This document shows, piece after piece, positions 46,315 to 54,077 of a stretch of DNA of 54,077 nt (positions are counted from its first letter, which is position 1; each line of letters starts with the position of its first letter). Position numbers and translations under genes: made by a program. The stretch is from assembly GCA_903857665.1 (NCBI GenBank), contig CAIOFV010000102.1, forward strand, positions 1 to 54,077, written 5' to 3'. The notes beneath the pieces were generated by a model, which was not told the origin of the DNA, did not search any database, and worked only from the letters and a program-made list of their open reading frames with translations. This stretch comes from an uncultured Myxococcales bacterium (GTDB lineage: Bacteria; Myxococcota_A; UBA9042; DTJE01).

Positions 46315-46852
46315 CGCCGCGCTTCGACGCGCCTTCCGCTTCCAGGAACGACTTCCGCAAGGCATCCAGGGCCCGCCGCTCGATCCGCACCACCGTGGCA
46401 GGGCTGGTGCCGACGGCGACCGCGACCTCCCGGACCGAGCGTCCCTCGTGGTAGCGCAGGCGTAGCACCTCCCGATCCACGCCGCCCTGGGTCGACCAGG
46501 ACTTCGCCAGGAATCGGCGGAACCGCGCCAGCATCACCCGCGACTCGGGCGACCGGGACTCCGCCGGGTGTCCGAGCCACGGCTCCCGTCCCGACTGCGA
46601 ATCCACGGCCGGGGCCTCACGGCTGCGACGGGCCAGCGTCCGGACGTGATCCATGCACGCGCCGCTGGCACGACGCGCGCCGAAGCAGCCCAGGCTGACG
46701 CCGCGCCCCGGCTCGTAGCGCGCGGCCGCCTCCAGCAGCCCGACGACCGCTTCCTGGGCCAGGTCCTCCCGATCCATCGGGTTCCAGACGCGGGACCGGT
46801 AGTGATCCGCGATCCGCCGCACCAGGGGCAGCAGGGTGGACACCGGGGTCAT
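46307..46852 (-). CDS. Sigma-70 family factor, group-3-like region 2, no region 3
   Basis: 181 aa. Region 2 (about 20-70) reads DREDLAQEAVVGLLEAAARY then EPGRGVSLGCFGARRASGACMDHVR, closer to FliA/SigB-type sigma factors (YDPxRGVxFxxYAxxRIRGAMxDxLR) than to ECF factors. A roughly 50-residue linker replaces region 3. Region 4 (about 122-170) is a full helix-turn-helix: LRLRYHEGRSVREVAVAVGT then SPATVVRIERRALDALR. It should direct RNA polymerase to a restricted promoter set. GGAGG 6 nt before ATG 46852. No anti-sigma gene adjacent. Its stop overlaps the convergent lipoprotein gene by 8 nt. Confidence 0.84.
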   Translation of the reverse strand: MTPVSTLLPLVRRIADHYRSRVWNPMDREDLAQEAVVGLLEAAARYEPGRGVSLGCFGARRASGACMDHVRTLARRSREAPAVDSQSGREPWLGHPAESRSPESRVMLARFRRFLAKSWSTQGGVDREVLRLRYHEGRSVREVAVAVGTSPATVVRIERRALDALRKSFLEAEGASKRGAT

Positions 46853-47248
46853 GGCGTTCCTCCAGCAGGGGCCGGGAAAGCCCTTTTCAAGGTCCGTGCC
46901 ACGCGCGTCCGCCGTCCCTGGGAACCCCTCGGGGAAAGGAGTTCGTCATGAGGAAGTGCATGCGCCCGACAGTCCCCTGGAAGCCCATGGCGAAGCCGGG
47001 GGCGTCGCCACGGGTTCGGAAGGGTGCGGTACGCGTCCCCGGACCGGGCCGCCCCTGGGGTCTGCGAAGGCCCGGGGTGGGGTCGGCAGACCGGGGAGGG
47101 AAGTCGCTTCATGACCAAGCGGATTGGCCAGTCCTTTCGGGAGGCGCACCGGATTGAAAAGATTGTGTGAAGGATTTGAAACTCGACCCTGAAAAGCCCT
47201 AGAATCCCCCCAACGCCGGCCGAAAGGCCCTTCGACAAGAGGCATCCT
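46853..47248. other. Divergent regulatory gap of 396 nt
   Basis: No convincing gene. A possible 69-codon reading from ATG 46948 (AAAGGAG 6 nt upstream) has third-position GC of only about 70 percent, unlike real genes here. GGTCTGC/GCAGACC (47059-47065 with 47086-47092), extended by flanking CCCC/GGGG, forms a hairpin. A promoter is at 47176-47205. Confidence 0.4.
47176..47205 (+). promoter_or_regulatory. Promoter of the Cys-rich lipoprotein gene
   Basis: TTGAAA (47176-47181), 18-nt spacer, TAGAAT (47200-47205), 44 nt before the start codon at 47249. Confidence 0.6.
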
Positions 47249-48874
47249 TTGCACGCATCTCAACACAACCGTCCAATGTTCCTCCTGGCAGCCCTGCTGG
47301 TCCTCCCCCTCGCCAGCGCCTTCGCCGCGTGCGCTGGGGGCGGCGTGAAGTCCGGCGACCTGTCGGCCGCTGACGCCCCACTGGACAGCCTGTCCCCCGA
47401 CGCGCTGGGGGGTGACGTCTCGAACGACAGGACCGAGGAGGACCTCGGCCCGATCCCGGACGGCTACGTCTGCCGGCCCGGCGCGGGCAAGTGCCTGGGG
47501 TCGAACTTCATGCTCTGCAAGAACGACGGCTCGGACTGGACGGTCACCGCCTGCACGGACGGCTCCGAATGCACCGACGCGGGATGCAAGACGACCGGCG
47601 GCTGCACCGCGAACCAGGCCTCCTGCGACGGCCTCGGTCGCGTCATCATCTGCCTTCCGGACGGCACCGGGTACGGCTCCCCGACCGCCTGCCTCGAAGG
47701 CTATACCTGCCACGCGGGCAAGTGCGTCGCCTCGATCTGCACCCCCGGCCAGACCGACTGCACCCAGACCGACCTCCTCACCTGCCAGGGCGATCCGCCC
47801 GCGTGGGTCGAAACGCCCTGCAGCGACAACCGGATCTGCTTCAAGGGCGCCTGCGTCGAGTGCTTCACGGACGACCAGTGCATGGCGCCACGGACGTGCC
47901 TCCAGGGCAGTTGCATCATCGCCCCGCTGGAAGTGACCACGCTCGAACTGCCCGACGGCGCCAAGGACGTCCCCTACACGTCGGCGGTGGAAGCGAAGGG
48001 CGGAACGCCTCCCTACACGTGGTCCGTGACCAAGGGCGTCCTGCCCGACGGCATCGTGCTCGCCCCCGCCACGGGCGGCCTTTCGGGCAAGCCCACGAAG
48101 GGCGGCACATCGACCTTCACGGCGACCGTCACCGACCAGACCAGCGACACCGCCTCCAAGGAACTGAAGATCTTCATCGCCGCCAGTTCGAACCTCGTGA
48201 TCACGTCCAAGTCCCCGCTGCCCCAGGGCGAGGACGGCACGCCCTACTCGTTCCAGTTCGTCGCGACCGGCGGCACGCAGCCCTACGGCTGGATGATCAC
48301 GGCGGGCGCGCTGCCGAAGGGCCTCAGCCTGGGTTCGGACGGCCTGCTGTCCGGCACGCCGGACGATCACGGGGACTTCACGTTCAGCGTTCGCGTGGTG
48401 GACGTCGGCGACCCGATCGGGTCCGACACCAAGGAATTCACCGTGAACATGAAGATCGCCCCGCTGGTGATCATCGCCGGCGATGGCCAGACGGCGATCA
48501 ACCTGTTCCTGACCCAGGCCATCATCCTGCCGCTGGACACCGTCGTGTCGGGCATCCCGATCCCCTACAGCACCCAGCTGACGGCGAAGGGCGGCCTGAA
48601 GCCGTACGTGTGGGCCGAACAGGAGATGCCGTCGTTCCTGAAGACCTTCATTCCGAAGGCCGGCATTCCTCAGGGCCTGACGCTGGGTACCGACGGGAAG
48701 CTGTCGGGCTCGGTGACGGACACGTCGCTGGTGTTCGAATTGAAGGTGCCGTTCGTGAACTACACGCTGACTGGCTTCTTCTTCATGGCCCAGGTGACCG
48801 ATGCCCAGAGCCCGGCGGCCAGCGCCAGCGCGATCTTCCTTATCCCGACCGTCCCCGTGAACCTCGGCCTCTAG
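47249..48874 (+). CDS. Cys-rich lipoprotein with putative Ig (He_PIG) repeats
   Basis: 541 aa. Lipobox FAAC (Cys at about residue 28). Residues about 75-225 are Cys-rich, with about two dozen Cys in short CxxxxC-type loops (CRPGAGKCLGSNFMLC and similar, ending CVECFTDDQCMAPRTCLQGSC). Then come at least two He_PIG/cadherin-like repeats (YTSAVEAKGGTPPYTWSVTK; YSFQFVATGGTQPYGWMITA) to the end. Many disulfides suggest an oxidising location on the cell surface. TTG at 47249 with AGAGG 7 nt upstream is better supported than ATG 47276, which has none. It overlaps the convergent ddl stop by 4 nt. Confidence 0.73.
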   Translation: MHASQHNRPMFLLAALLVLPLASAFAACAGGGVKSGDLSAADAPLDSLSPDALGGDVSNDRTEEDLGPIPDGYVCRPGAGKCLGSNFMLCKNDGSDWTVTACTDGSECTDAGCKTTGGCTANQASCDGLGRVIICLPDGTGYGSPTACLEGYTCHAGKCVASICTPGQTDCTQTDLLTCQGDPPAWVETPCSDNRICFKGACVECFTDDQCMAPRTCLQGSCIIAPLEVTTLELPDGAKDVPYTSAVEAKGGTPPYTWSVTKGVLPDGIVLAPATGGLSGKPTKGGTSTFTATVTDQTSDTASKELKIFIAASSNLVITSKSPLPQGEDGTPYSFQFVATGGTQPYGWMITAGALPKGLSLGSDGLLSGTPDDHGDFTFSVRVVDVGDPIGSDTKEFTVNMKIAPLVIIAGDGQTAINLFLTQAIILPLDTVVSGIPIPYSTQLTAKGGLKPYVWAEQEMPSFLKTFIPKAGIPQGLTLGTDGKLSGSVTDTSLVFELKVPFVNYTLTGFFFMAQVTDAQSPAASASAIFLIPTVPVNLGL

Positions 48875-49905
48875 TCTGCCTTCCACTTGCCGATGGCCCG
48901 CTGCACCAGGATCCGCACCATTTCCGGGAACGGGATCCCCGCGACCGCCGCGGCCTTCGGGAACAGCGAGACTTCCGTCAGGCCCGGGATCGTGTTCGTT
49001 TCCAGCACCCAGGCGCCCCGTTCATCGACGATGACGTCTGTGCGCGAGAAACCGGACAGCGAGAGCGCCTTGTGGGCCGCCACGCCCATGCGCTGGATTG
49101 CCGCCGTCAGTTCGGCGGGGATGGGCGCCGGGCAGACCTCGTCGGACAGGGTGGGGTCGTACTTGGAGGCCAGGTCGAAGAAGTCGTGGGACCGGACCAC
49201 GATCTCGATGACCGGAAGGGCCCTCGGTTCCCCGGTCTGCGGGTCTTCAAGCACGGGCACACTGAACTCCCGGCCGCGGCAGTACGCTTCGACCAGCACG
49301 CGGCCGTCGCGGCCGGCACAGGCCTCGGCGGCCGCAGCCAGGTCCGACGCCTGCCGCACGATGGCCACGCCGTAGGACGAACCCTCGCGGGTGGCCTTGA
49401 CCACGCACGGCAGGCCGATCCGGGCCAGCACGTCCCCGGTCCAGCCCTGCGCGCCGCGGTCCGAGGCGTGCAGCAGCACCGCGTCCGGGGTCGGGATGCC
49501 TTCGGCGCGATACACCGACTTGCTGAACCACTTGTCCAGGGCCACCGCCGACCCGATCACGTCGGCGCCCACGTGGGGAACGCGCATCCAATCGCACAGG
49601 GCCTGCACGCGACCGTCCTCGCCGGACAGGCCGTGCATGGCGATGAAGGCGCACGCCGGGTTGCAGGATTCCAGGCGTGCCACCGCCTCGGACAGGGGCA
49701 CCGCAGGCTCGGCCCGAGTCGGCTGGTCGACAGGCGGGAAGGCGAAACGGCCATCGCGAGTCACCAGCACCGGCAGGGGCTCGTAGCCCGCTGCGGGCAG
49801 CGCCCGGATCACCGCCGACCCGGATCGAAGCGAGATGTCGTGCTCGCGGGACGCGCCACCCAGGAAGACGGCGACCACGGGACGATTCTGCGTGGAATCG
49901 GACAT
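48871..49905 (-). CDS. ddl: D-alanine--D-alanine ligase
   Basis: 344 aa ATP-grasp enzyme. FLGGASREHDISLRSG (N-terminal Glu/Ser site), MHGLSGEDG, ALDKWFSKSVYRAEGIPTP, CVVKATREGSSYGV (ATP loop) and VLETNTIPGLTEVSLFP (Mg and D-Ala site) are all present. It makes the D-Ala-D-Ala end of peptidoglycan precursors. The YDPTLSDEVCPAPIP loop resembles the Tyr-type Ddl, so D-Lac specificity is unlikely. GGAGG precedes ATG 49905. Not linked to the mur cluster; stands alone. Confidence 0.95.
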   Translation of the reverse strand: MSDSTQNRPVVAVFLGGASREHDISLRSGSAVIRALPAAGYEPLPVLVTRDGRFAFPPVDQPTRAEPAVPLSEAVARLESCNPACAFIAMHGLSGEDGRVQALCDWMRVPHVGADVIGSAVALDKWFSKSVYRAEGIPTPDAVLLHASDRGAQGWTGDVLARIGLPCVVKATREGSSYGVAIVRQASDLAAAAEACAGRDGRVLVEAYCRGREFSVPVLEDPQTGEPRALPVIEIVVRSHDFFDLASKYDPTLSDEVCPAPIPAELTAAIQRMGVAAHKALSLSGFSRTDVIVDERGAWVLETNTIPGLTEVSLFPKAAAVAGIPFPEMVRILVQRAIGKWKAD

Positions 49906-50040
49906 CGCGAACCTCCAGGAGGACCGGCAGAAGGACCTTGCGTACAGTACGACACGGAGCCCGGGGGAGGGAAGGCGACGTCGGCCAGGGCGGGACGGTA
50001 CAAGGGCCTGCCGCGCAACGGCACGAAAGGATCGAAGTCG

Positions 50041-51345
50041 TCAATCGCCACCCCGGGTTTTCCCGGTGTTCCACCGCTGCGACACGATGCGGCCGCGCTT
50101 GACCACGAAGTCGGGAACGGCACCGCCGTATGTGTAGAAGGGCCCGCGGGCATCGGCGCCCGGCCAGATCGCCAGGTCTCCCTGGAACCCGGGGACGACG
50201 CGCCCCACCCTGTCGGACAGGCCGACGGCGGCAGCCGCGCTGGTCGTGACCGCCGCCCAGGCGTCCGCCAGGGACAACCCCATCCAGGCCATCGCGAAGG
50301 TCCCCATCAGCGGCAGGTCCCGTGTAACGGACGACCCCGGATTGAAGTCCGTGGACACCGCGACCGGGATGCCGGCCGCGCGGAACGCCCGCGCGTCCGG
50401 GAACCGGGGCCGGCCCAGGCTGACCATGCACCCCGGCAACAGCACCGCGACCGTCCCCGCCGCGGCCAGGCCCGCCAGCGAACCGACCGGCGCACAGTCC
50501 AGATGGTCGGCCGACACGGCGCCCACCTCGGCGGCCAGTTCGGCCCCTCCCGAGGCGGACAACTGGTCGGCGTGGATCTTCGGTTGCAGGCCGTGCGCCA
50601 GCCCCGCGCGCAGGATCCGCCCTGCCTCGTCCCGGTTGAAGGCCACCGTTTCGCAGAACACGTCGCAGAATCGCGCGAGGCCGGCTTCGGCCACAGCGGG
50701 CAGCCATTCCTCGATGATGGATTGAACCAGGGCGCCCCGGCCCGACCGGGCTTCGGGCGGGATCGCATGGGCACCCAGGAAGGTCGGCACCAGGTCGGCG
50801 GGCGTCGCGGCCTGCAGGTCGCGAACGGCCTCGAGGATCTTCATTTCCGACGGCAGGTCCAGGCCGTACCCGGACTTCACCTCGATCGTGGTGACGCCCC
50901 GGGCCAGGAAGTCCCGGATCCTCGGCATGGCCAGGTCCACCAGTTCGGCACGGGAGGCTGCGCGGGTGGCAGCCACGGTCCGCAGGATGCCCCCGCCGAA
51001 CCGGGCGATTTCCTCGTAGGAGGCCCCGGCGGCGCGAGCCTCGAATTCATCCGCGCGCGAACCCGCGTGGACCAGGTGCGTGTGGCATTCCACCAGGCCT
51101 GGCGTGACCAACCCGCCCCCGGCATCCAGGGACGGGATGCCATCGACGGAACCGGGCGGCAGGTCCGACTCGGCCCCGGCCCAGGCGATGTTCCCGTCCC
51201 GGATCACGACCGCGGCATCCCGGATCCCCGCGGCCTCGGCCCCGGGCTCGATGGCAAGCAGCCGGCCGATCCCTCGAACGACGAGCGACCCCGACGGCGG
51301 CCTCTGGCTGGAAGGTCTGTCGCCCGAAGCCTTCGGGGAATCCAC
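50041..51345 (-). CDS. hutI: Imidazolonepropionase
   Basis: 434 aa, amidohydrolase fold. ECHTHLVHAGSRADEFEARAAG holds the metal His pair and substrate Arg; FGGGILRTVAATRAAS and EVKSGYGLDL are HutI signatures; HADQLSASGG and STDFNPGSS carry the later metal His and Asp. It opens imidazolonepropionate to formiminoglutamate in histidine breakdown. GTG 51345 with GGAGG is chosen over GTG 51399, which would overlap the upstream gene. hutH and hutU are not in the window. Confidence 0.93.
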   Translation of the reverse strand: MDSPKASGDRPSSQRPPSGSLVVRGIGRLLAIEPGAEAAGIRDAAVVIRDGNIAWAGAESDLPPGSVDGIPSLDAGGGLVTPGLVECHTHLVHAGSRADEFEARAAGASYEEIARFGGGILRTVAATRAASRAELVDLAMPRIRDFLARGVTTIEVKSGYGLDLPSEMKILEAVRDLQAATPADLVPTFLGAHAIPPEARSGRGALVQSIIEEWLPAVAEAGLARFCDVFCETVAFNRDEAGRILRAGLAHGLQPKIHADQLSASGGAELAAEVGAVSADHLDCAPVGSLAGLAAAGTVAVLLPGCMVSLGRPRFPDARAFRAAGIPVAVSTDFNPGSSVTRDLPLMGTFAMAWMGLSLADAWAAVTTSAAAAVGLSDRVGRVVPGFQGDLAIWPGADARGPFYTYGGAVPDFVVKRGRIVSQRWNTGKTRGGD

Positions 51346-51367
51346 GGTTGGAGCCTCCGCGGGGGGA

Positions 51368-51883
51368 TCAGCGGCGGGTTGGCGCACTCTTGCCGGCACC
51401 GGCCTTGACCCGCGCCTTCGCCTGCTCGATCCAGGAACGGGTCGTATCGGGGTCGGGCAGCTTGCCCAGGATTTCCATCTTCCGATTCGTATCGCGGATC
51501 AGGTCGGCCAGCGCCACCTGCTCCTGGCGGGCCAGAGCGACGAGGTTCCGGATGCCTGCCGCCGTCAGCACGCGCGCCACCTTGGGTCCGATGCCATCCA
51601 CCCACAGCAGATCGCACAAGTCGTGCAGGTCCCGCAGCGCAGCCGGGGCCAGTTTCACCTTGCGGGCCAGCGCCGCCACCTTGGCCGGCGTCCGGGTCGC
51701 TTCCCACAGATCCTGCGTCGTGGCGACCTTCAGGGGCAGCAACGCCGCAATCGTCGCCTCGTCCACGATGTCGATGGAGGACAGGTCATAGTGGCCGGCC
51801 CGGGCCGGCGAGGCGGCCAGGATCAGCGCGGCAAGCGCAGTGGCTGAAAACACCCGCAGCAACGTCCTGGATCGCATGTTCAT
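51368..51883 (-). CDS. Secreted helix-hairpin-helix (DUF4332-like) protein
   Basis: 171 aa. Signal peptide (about 1-29, ending PARA), then repeated helix-hairpin-helix units, clearest at LLWVDGIGPKVARVLTAAGI, as in DUF4332 proteins. HhH folds usually bind DNA, but export suggests another role such as protein or peptidoglycan contact. GGAGG 8 nt before ATG 51883. It sits 25 nt after the outer membrane barrel gene and 22 nt before hutI. Confidence 0.7.
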   Translation of the reverse strand: MNMRSRTLLRVFSATALAALILAASPARAGHYDLSSIDIVDEATIAALLPLKVATTQDLWEATRTPAKVAALARKVKLAPAALRDLHDLCDLLWVDGIGPKVARVLTAAGIRNLVALARQEQVALADLIRDTNRKMEILGKLPDPDTTRSWIEQAKARVKAGAGKSAPTRR

Positions 51884-51908
51884 GGGAAGCCTCCGGCGAA
51901 GAACCGCC

Positions 51909-52598
51909 CTAGAGGCCGCGACCTGCTTCCGGAAGGAAGAACGACACGCCCAGAAGCACGGTCGGGTTCTGGGTGAACGCGAGGGGCTTGGCCTTCGTTT
52001 CCCGCCGCTGGACCATGTAGTCGTTGACGTCCAGGTTGATGGACAGGAGCTTGATCGGGAAGTAGCGGAAGCCGCCGCCCACCAGGACCGCCACGCTCAC
52101 CTTGGAGGGCGGGGTGTCCCAGTTGTAGTAGCGGATTGTGGCGACGCCAACGCCGACGTTGACGTGGAAATCGACGTAGCCGAGGTACTTGCCGCCCAGC
52201 ACCAACTTGCCGGCCAGCGGCGTGATCGAGCCCTTGGCCAGGGCCAGCAACCCCAGGCCAGACCGGGCGACCTTCTGCGTGTTCGGGTCCTCGGTCCGGA
52301 GGCCTTCCCGCTCGATGCCCCGGGTCAGGCCCGTCTTGAAAGACACGCCGCCGTAGCCGATTTCAAGGCCTGCCGAGATCCAGTTGGTGAAGTGGTACTG
52401 GTAGCCAGCCTGGAACACCATGTCGGTGTTGTATGCCTTCCCGACGGTGACGCCGAGAGGGGTGATCGACAACTCGTGGCGTGCCTTCCGGACGAGGGTC
52501 TGGCGACGCACCGACGGGGCGTCCGCCAGACTGCCCATCTTGGCCTGGGCCTCGGCCGAAACGGCCAACAGCAGCAGGACGAGAGCAATGCGCTTCAT
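51909..52598 (-). CDS. Outer membrane beta-barrel protein, myxobacterial type (second of pair)
   Basis: 229 aa. Signal peptide (about 1-19), then eight to ten amphipathic strands ending in a barrel-type C-terminus (LGVSFFLPEAGRGL). Layout and motifs FQAGYQYHFTNWISAGLEIG and VGGGFRYFPIKLLSINLDVNDYMV fit the OMP_myx_plus family (TIGR04565 as I recall). GltA/GltB of the M. xanthus gliding machine are small barrels of this general kind, which is only a possibility here. Fourteen nt after the first barrel gene. Confidence 0.77.
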   Translation of the reverse strand: MKRIALVLLLLAVSAEAQAKMGSLADAPSVRRQTLVRKARHELSITPLGVTVGKAYNTDMVFQAGYQYHFTNWISAGLEIGYGGVSFKTGLTRGIEREGLRTEDPNTQKVARSGLGLLALAKGSITPLAGKLVLGGKYLGYVDFHVNVGVGVATIRYYNWDTPPSKVSVAVLVGGGFRYFPIKLLSINLDVNDYMVQRRETKAKPLAFTQNPTVLLGVSFFLPEAGRGL

Positions 52599-52612
52599 GG
52601 CGGGTGCCCCTC

Positions 52613-53302
52613 TCACTTCGGGTACTTGTACGCGTGCTTGAACGGCACCAACACGGAGAACCCGGCCGTGAAGACCACATTGTTCACGAACTTGTTCTCG
52701 TGAGCGTAGTTCTCCATGAACATGTAGTCCCGGATCTCGAGATTCGTCGCCAGCCACTGGAGCCATTCAAAGCGGACGCCAAGACCGACGTTCCCCGAAC
52801 CGTGCCAGTTGCCCCAGAGGGTCTTCTGCGCACCGCCGCCGGCGATCAGGTACATGTCCCAGAACACCGGCTTGCCGACGCCGCCGAACCACAGGAACTT
52901 TCCCTGCAGCGGCGAATACGCGACATGCCCGCCGACGTAGAAGTCCATCAGGCGCTTTTCCGGGTAAACCTGGTAGGCCTCACCGACCTCCTTGCCGAGG
53001 CCCGTGGACGACCCGAAGTACTTGATGTAGTCGATGCCGATGGCCCACTGGTCATCGATGTGCAGACGCGCCTGCACGCCCGCGCCCAGGTGACGCGTCA
53101 TCGTGTCGTTCAGCGCCAGGTTGAACGTGGGTTCCAGTTCGAAGCGCAACGTTTTCACGAAAGGCTTCTGCTGGAGCACCCGGACGTACTTCTCGCTGTC
53201 CGCAGCCGGTGTGTCCTCGGCTTTCGCGGTCTGGGCGTTCGCCCGGCTGGCCAAGGCGGCCATCAGGACAAGCCCGAGCAAACCGACAACCCTGCTCTTC
53301 AT
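52613..53302 (-). CDS. Outer membrane beta-barrel protein, myxobacterial type (first of pair)
   Basis: 229 aa. Signal peptide (about 1-23, ending ANA), an acidic stretch, then a barrel with the same closing pattern as its neighbour (RFEWLQWLATNLEIRDYMFM, then NNVVFTAGFSVLVPF). It is identical in length to the following gene and clearly a diverged paralogue, so a duplication. GAGGG precedes ATG 53302. A TTGACG/TAAAGT promoter lies about 110 nt upstream and drives the pair plus the HhH protein and perhaps hutI. Confidence 0.77.
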   Translation of the reverse strand: MKSRVVGLLGLVLMAALASRANAQTAKAEDTPAADSEKYVRVLQQKPFVKTLRFELEPTFNLALNDTMTRHLGAGVQARLHIDDQWAIGIDYIKYFGSSTGLGKEVGEAYQVYPEKRLMDFYVGGHVAYSPLQGKFLWFGGVGKPVFWDMYLIAGGGAQKTLWGNWHGSGNVGLGVRFEWLQWLATNLEIRDYMFMENYAHENKFVNNVVFTAGFSVLVPFKHAYKYPK

Positions 53303-53411
53303 GCGGCCCTCTTCCGATGGGGGACCCACCCGGAGGCAGGCAACCCGCAACCCCTCGAATCCGCGTGCTCTCCGGCTCTGGTCCGGTCGTATCGCAAGGT
53401 CCGATGGGCAG

Positions 53412-53440
53412 ACTTTACCTGTGAACATCGCGGTCGTCAA
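53412..53440 (-). promoter_or_regulatory. Promoter of the outer membrane barrel operon
   Basis: Minus strand TTGACG (53440-53435), 17-nt spacer, TAAAGT (53417-53412). It closely resembles the Glt-like operon promoter at 9501-9530. Confidence 0.6.
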
Positions 53441-53507
53441 CAGAAAGCGGGCGATCGAGCCGGACTTCTGCATGGGGGGACAATGCGAGAAGAAGGATGG
53501 ACGGGGC

Positions 53508-54077
53508 TCACTGGACGGCGATCGGCACCGGGACCGTCATGTCTTCGCCCTTGAACTTGCGGAAGCTGGTCGAACGCAAGGTCGCCTCGATGCAGCCCTG
53601 GGCCCCGGCCGTGCCGGCGGCGTTGACGGAAGTCACGGCGCCCGAGTTGCCGATCGTGACGCGGGGGTTGGCCCGGAAAGGCAGAGGCAGCCCCGCGCTG
53701 CGAACACACTGCTGCAGGGCCGCCTGCTTCTTGCGCAGGGTCGACTGGATCTCGGCGCTCGACAGTTGCACGGGAATGGAGTCGTCCCCCCCGGCCGTCG
53801 CCGCGGCGCCCGAAGCGACCGCCTTGCCCTTGTCTTCGCGACCCTTGCTGAGCGCGGCGAGCAGCGCATTGGCGTCGTCGGAGGCCGGGGCCGCCTTCGA
53901 CGGGGTCGGGGCCGGCACAGGGGCGGGGGCGGCATCGGCCTTGCCCTTTTCAGGCTTCTTCAGGTCCTTCGCAACGTCCCGGGCCTTGTCGGGAACCCGG
54001 GCCGCGGCCGCAGGCGTCGCGGCGGCCACGGGCTGGGCGGCCGCAGCCGGTGCCGCCACGGGGGCCGGCGCAGGGAC
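53508..54077 (-). CDS. AgmX/PglI C-terminal domain protein, 5' partial
   Basis: 189 codons visible, open to the right edge. An Ala/Pro-rich linker with Lys segments (to about residue 100) leads to a TonB-like domain: SSAEIQSTLRKKQAALQQCV, then RVTIGNSGAVTSVNAAG and CIEATLRSTSFRKFKGEDMT. Two Cys in this domain (QCV and GCI) are typical of the AgmX/PglI C-terminal family and probably form a disulfide. Such domains contact outer membrane or periplasmic partners in the myxobacterial gliding machine. The promoter of the barrel pair lies just beyond its stop. Confidence 0.73.
   Translation of the reverse strand, partial: VPAPAPVAAPAAAAQPVAAATPAAAARVPDKARDVAKDLKKPEKGKADAAPAPVPAPTPSKAAPASDDANALLAALSKGREDKGKAVASGAAATAGGDDSIPVQLSSAEIQSTLRKKQAALQQCVRSAGLPLPFRANPRVTIGNSGAVTSVNAAGTAGAQGCIEATLRSTSFRKFKGEDMTVPVPIAVQ

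Noticed and set aside
46860..47000. Possible fifth palindromic element (GGCGA/TCGCC hairpin near 46988)
   Set aside because: Shares only the 5-nt stem with the element; the diagnostic GCGCAGGCGGAG word is missing.
46948..47157. 69-codon reading with an AAAGGAG site in the divergent gap
   Set aside because: Third-position GC is well below that of neighbours and the product is Arg/Pro/Gly-rich without features; kept only as a note.
48871..48874. Overlap of the lipoprotein and ddl stop codons as a sign of frameshift or misassembly
   Set aside because: Both proteins end naturally with complete domains; a 4-nt convergent overlap is ordinary in such compact DNA.

Overview
The window is high-GC bacterial DNA with dense, short-spaced genes, strong G/C preference at third codon positions and frequent GTG/TTG starts. 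The gene content points to Myxococcota or a close deltaproteobacterial relative: a gliding-motility (Glt/Agl) type envelope cluster, PilZ proteins of the myxobacterial type, paired myxobacterial-type outer membrane barrels, an AgmX/PglI C-terminal domain protein, and many large Cys/Asp-rich lipoproteins. This is inferred from gene families read by eye; no database search was run.

Layout. 1-9430 (minus): a six-gene operon behind a clear TTGACA/TAAACT promoter, with the gene order of the M. xanthus gltD-gltE-gltF-gltG core (GltG runs off the left edge). 9577-13530 (minus): three PilZ genes, a membrane GGDEF diguanylate cyclase and a stand-alone B12-binding methylmalonyl-CoA mutase subunit. 13739-18593 (plus): a beta-propeller/phosphoesterase fusion, a lipoprotein and a TlpA-like thioredoxin. 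18609-24316 (minus): the rod-shape operon mreB-mreC-mreD-mrdA-rodA. 24581-25120 (plus): a small lipoprotein. 25184-28345 (minus): mtnP, a PfkB kinase, psd and a FYDLN-type zinc-ribbon protein. 28674-30269 (plus): a solo groEL without groES. 30492-32465 (minus): an ABC-F ATPase. 32639-35604 (plus): a membrane glycosyltransferase, rpe, tRNA-Pro(CGG) and a lipoprotein. 35626-36189 (minus): def. 36469-39717 (plus): a radical-SAM peptide/protein-modification locus resembling the His-Xaa-Ser (Hxs) system, with two HxsD-like proteins, HxsB and a second radical SAM enzyme but no recognisable His-Xaa-Ser repeat precursor. 39802-48874: large surface lipoproteins, a FadL-type porin and a sigma factor without region 3. 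48871-54077 (minus): ddl, hutI, a secreted HhH protein, two outer membrane barrels and a truncated AgmX/PglI-type protein.

How it fits together: the theme is the cell envelope, covering wall synthesis and shape (mre/rod, ddl), an envelope-spanning Glt-like machine, c-di-GMP signalling, and a large lipoprotein and outer membrane inventory. The two most interesting items are the Hxs-like radical-SAM operon and a dispersed palindromic element. One copy of that element sits in frame inside a PilZ gene, a second intergenic copy shows compensatory stem changes, and a third is reduced.
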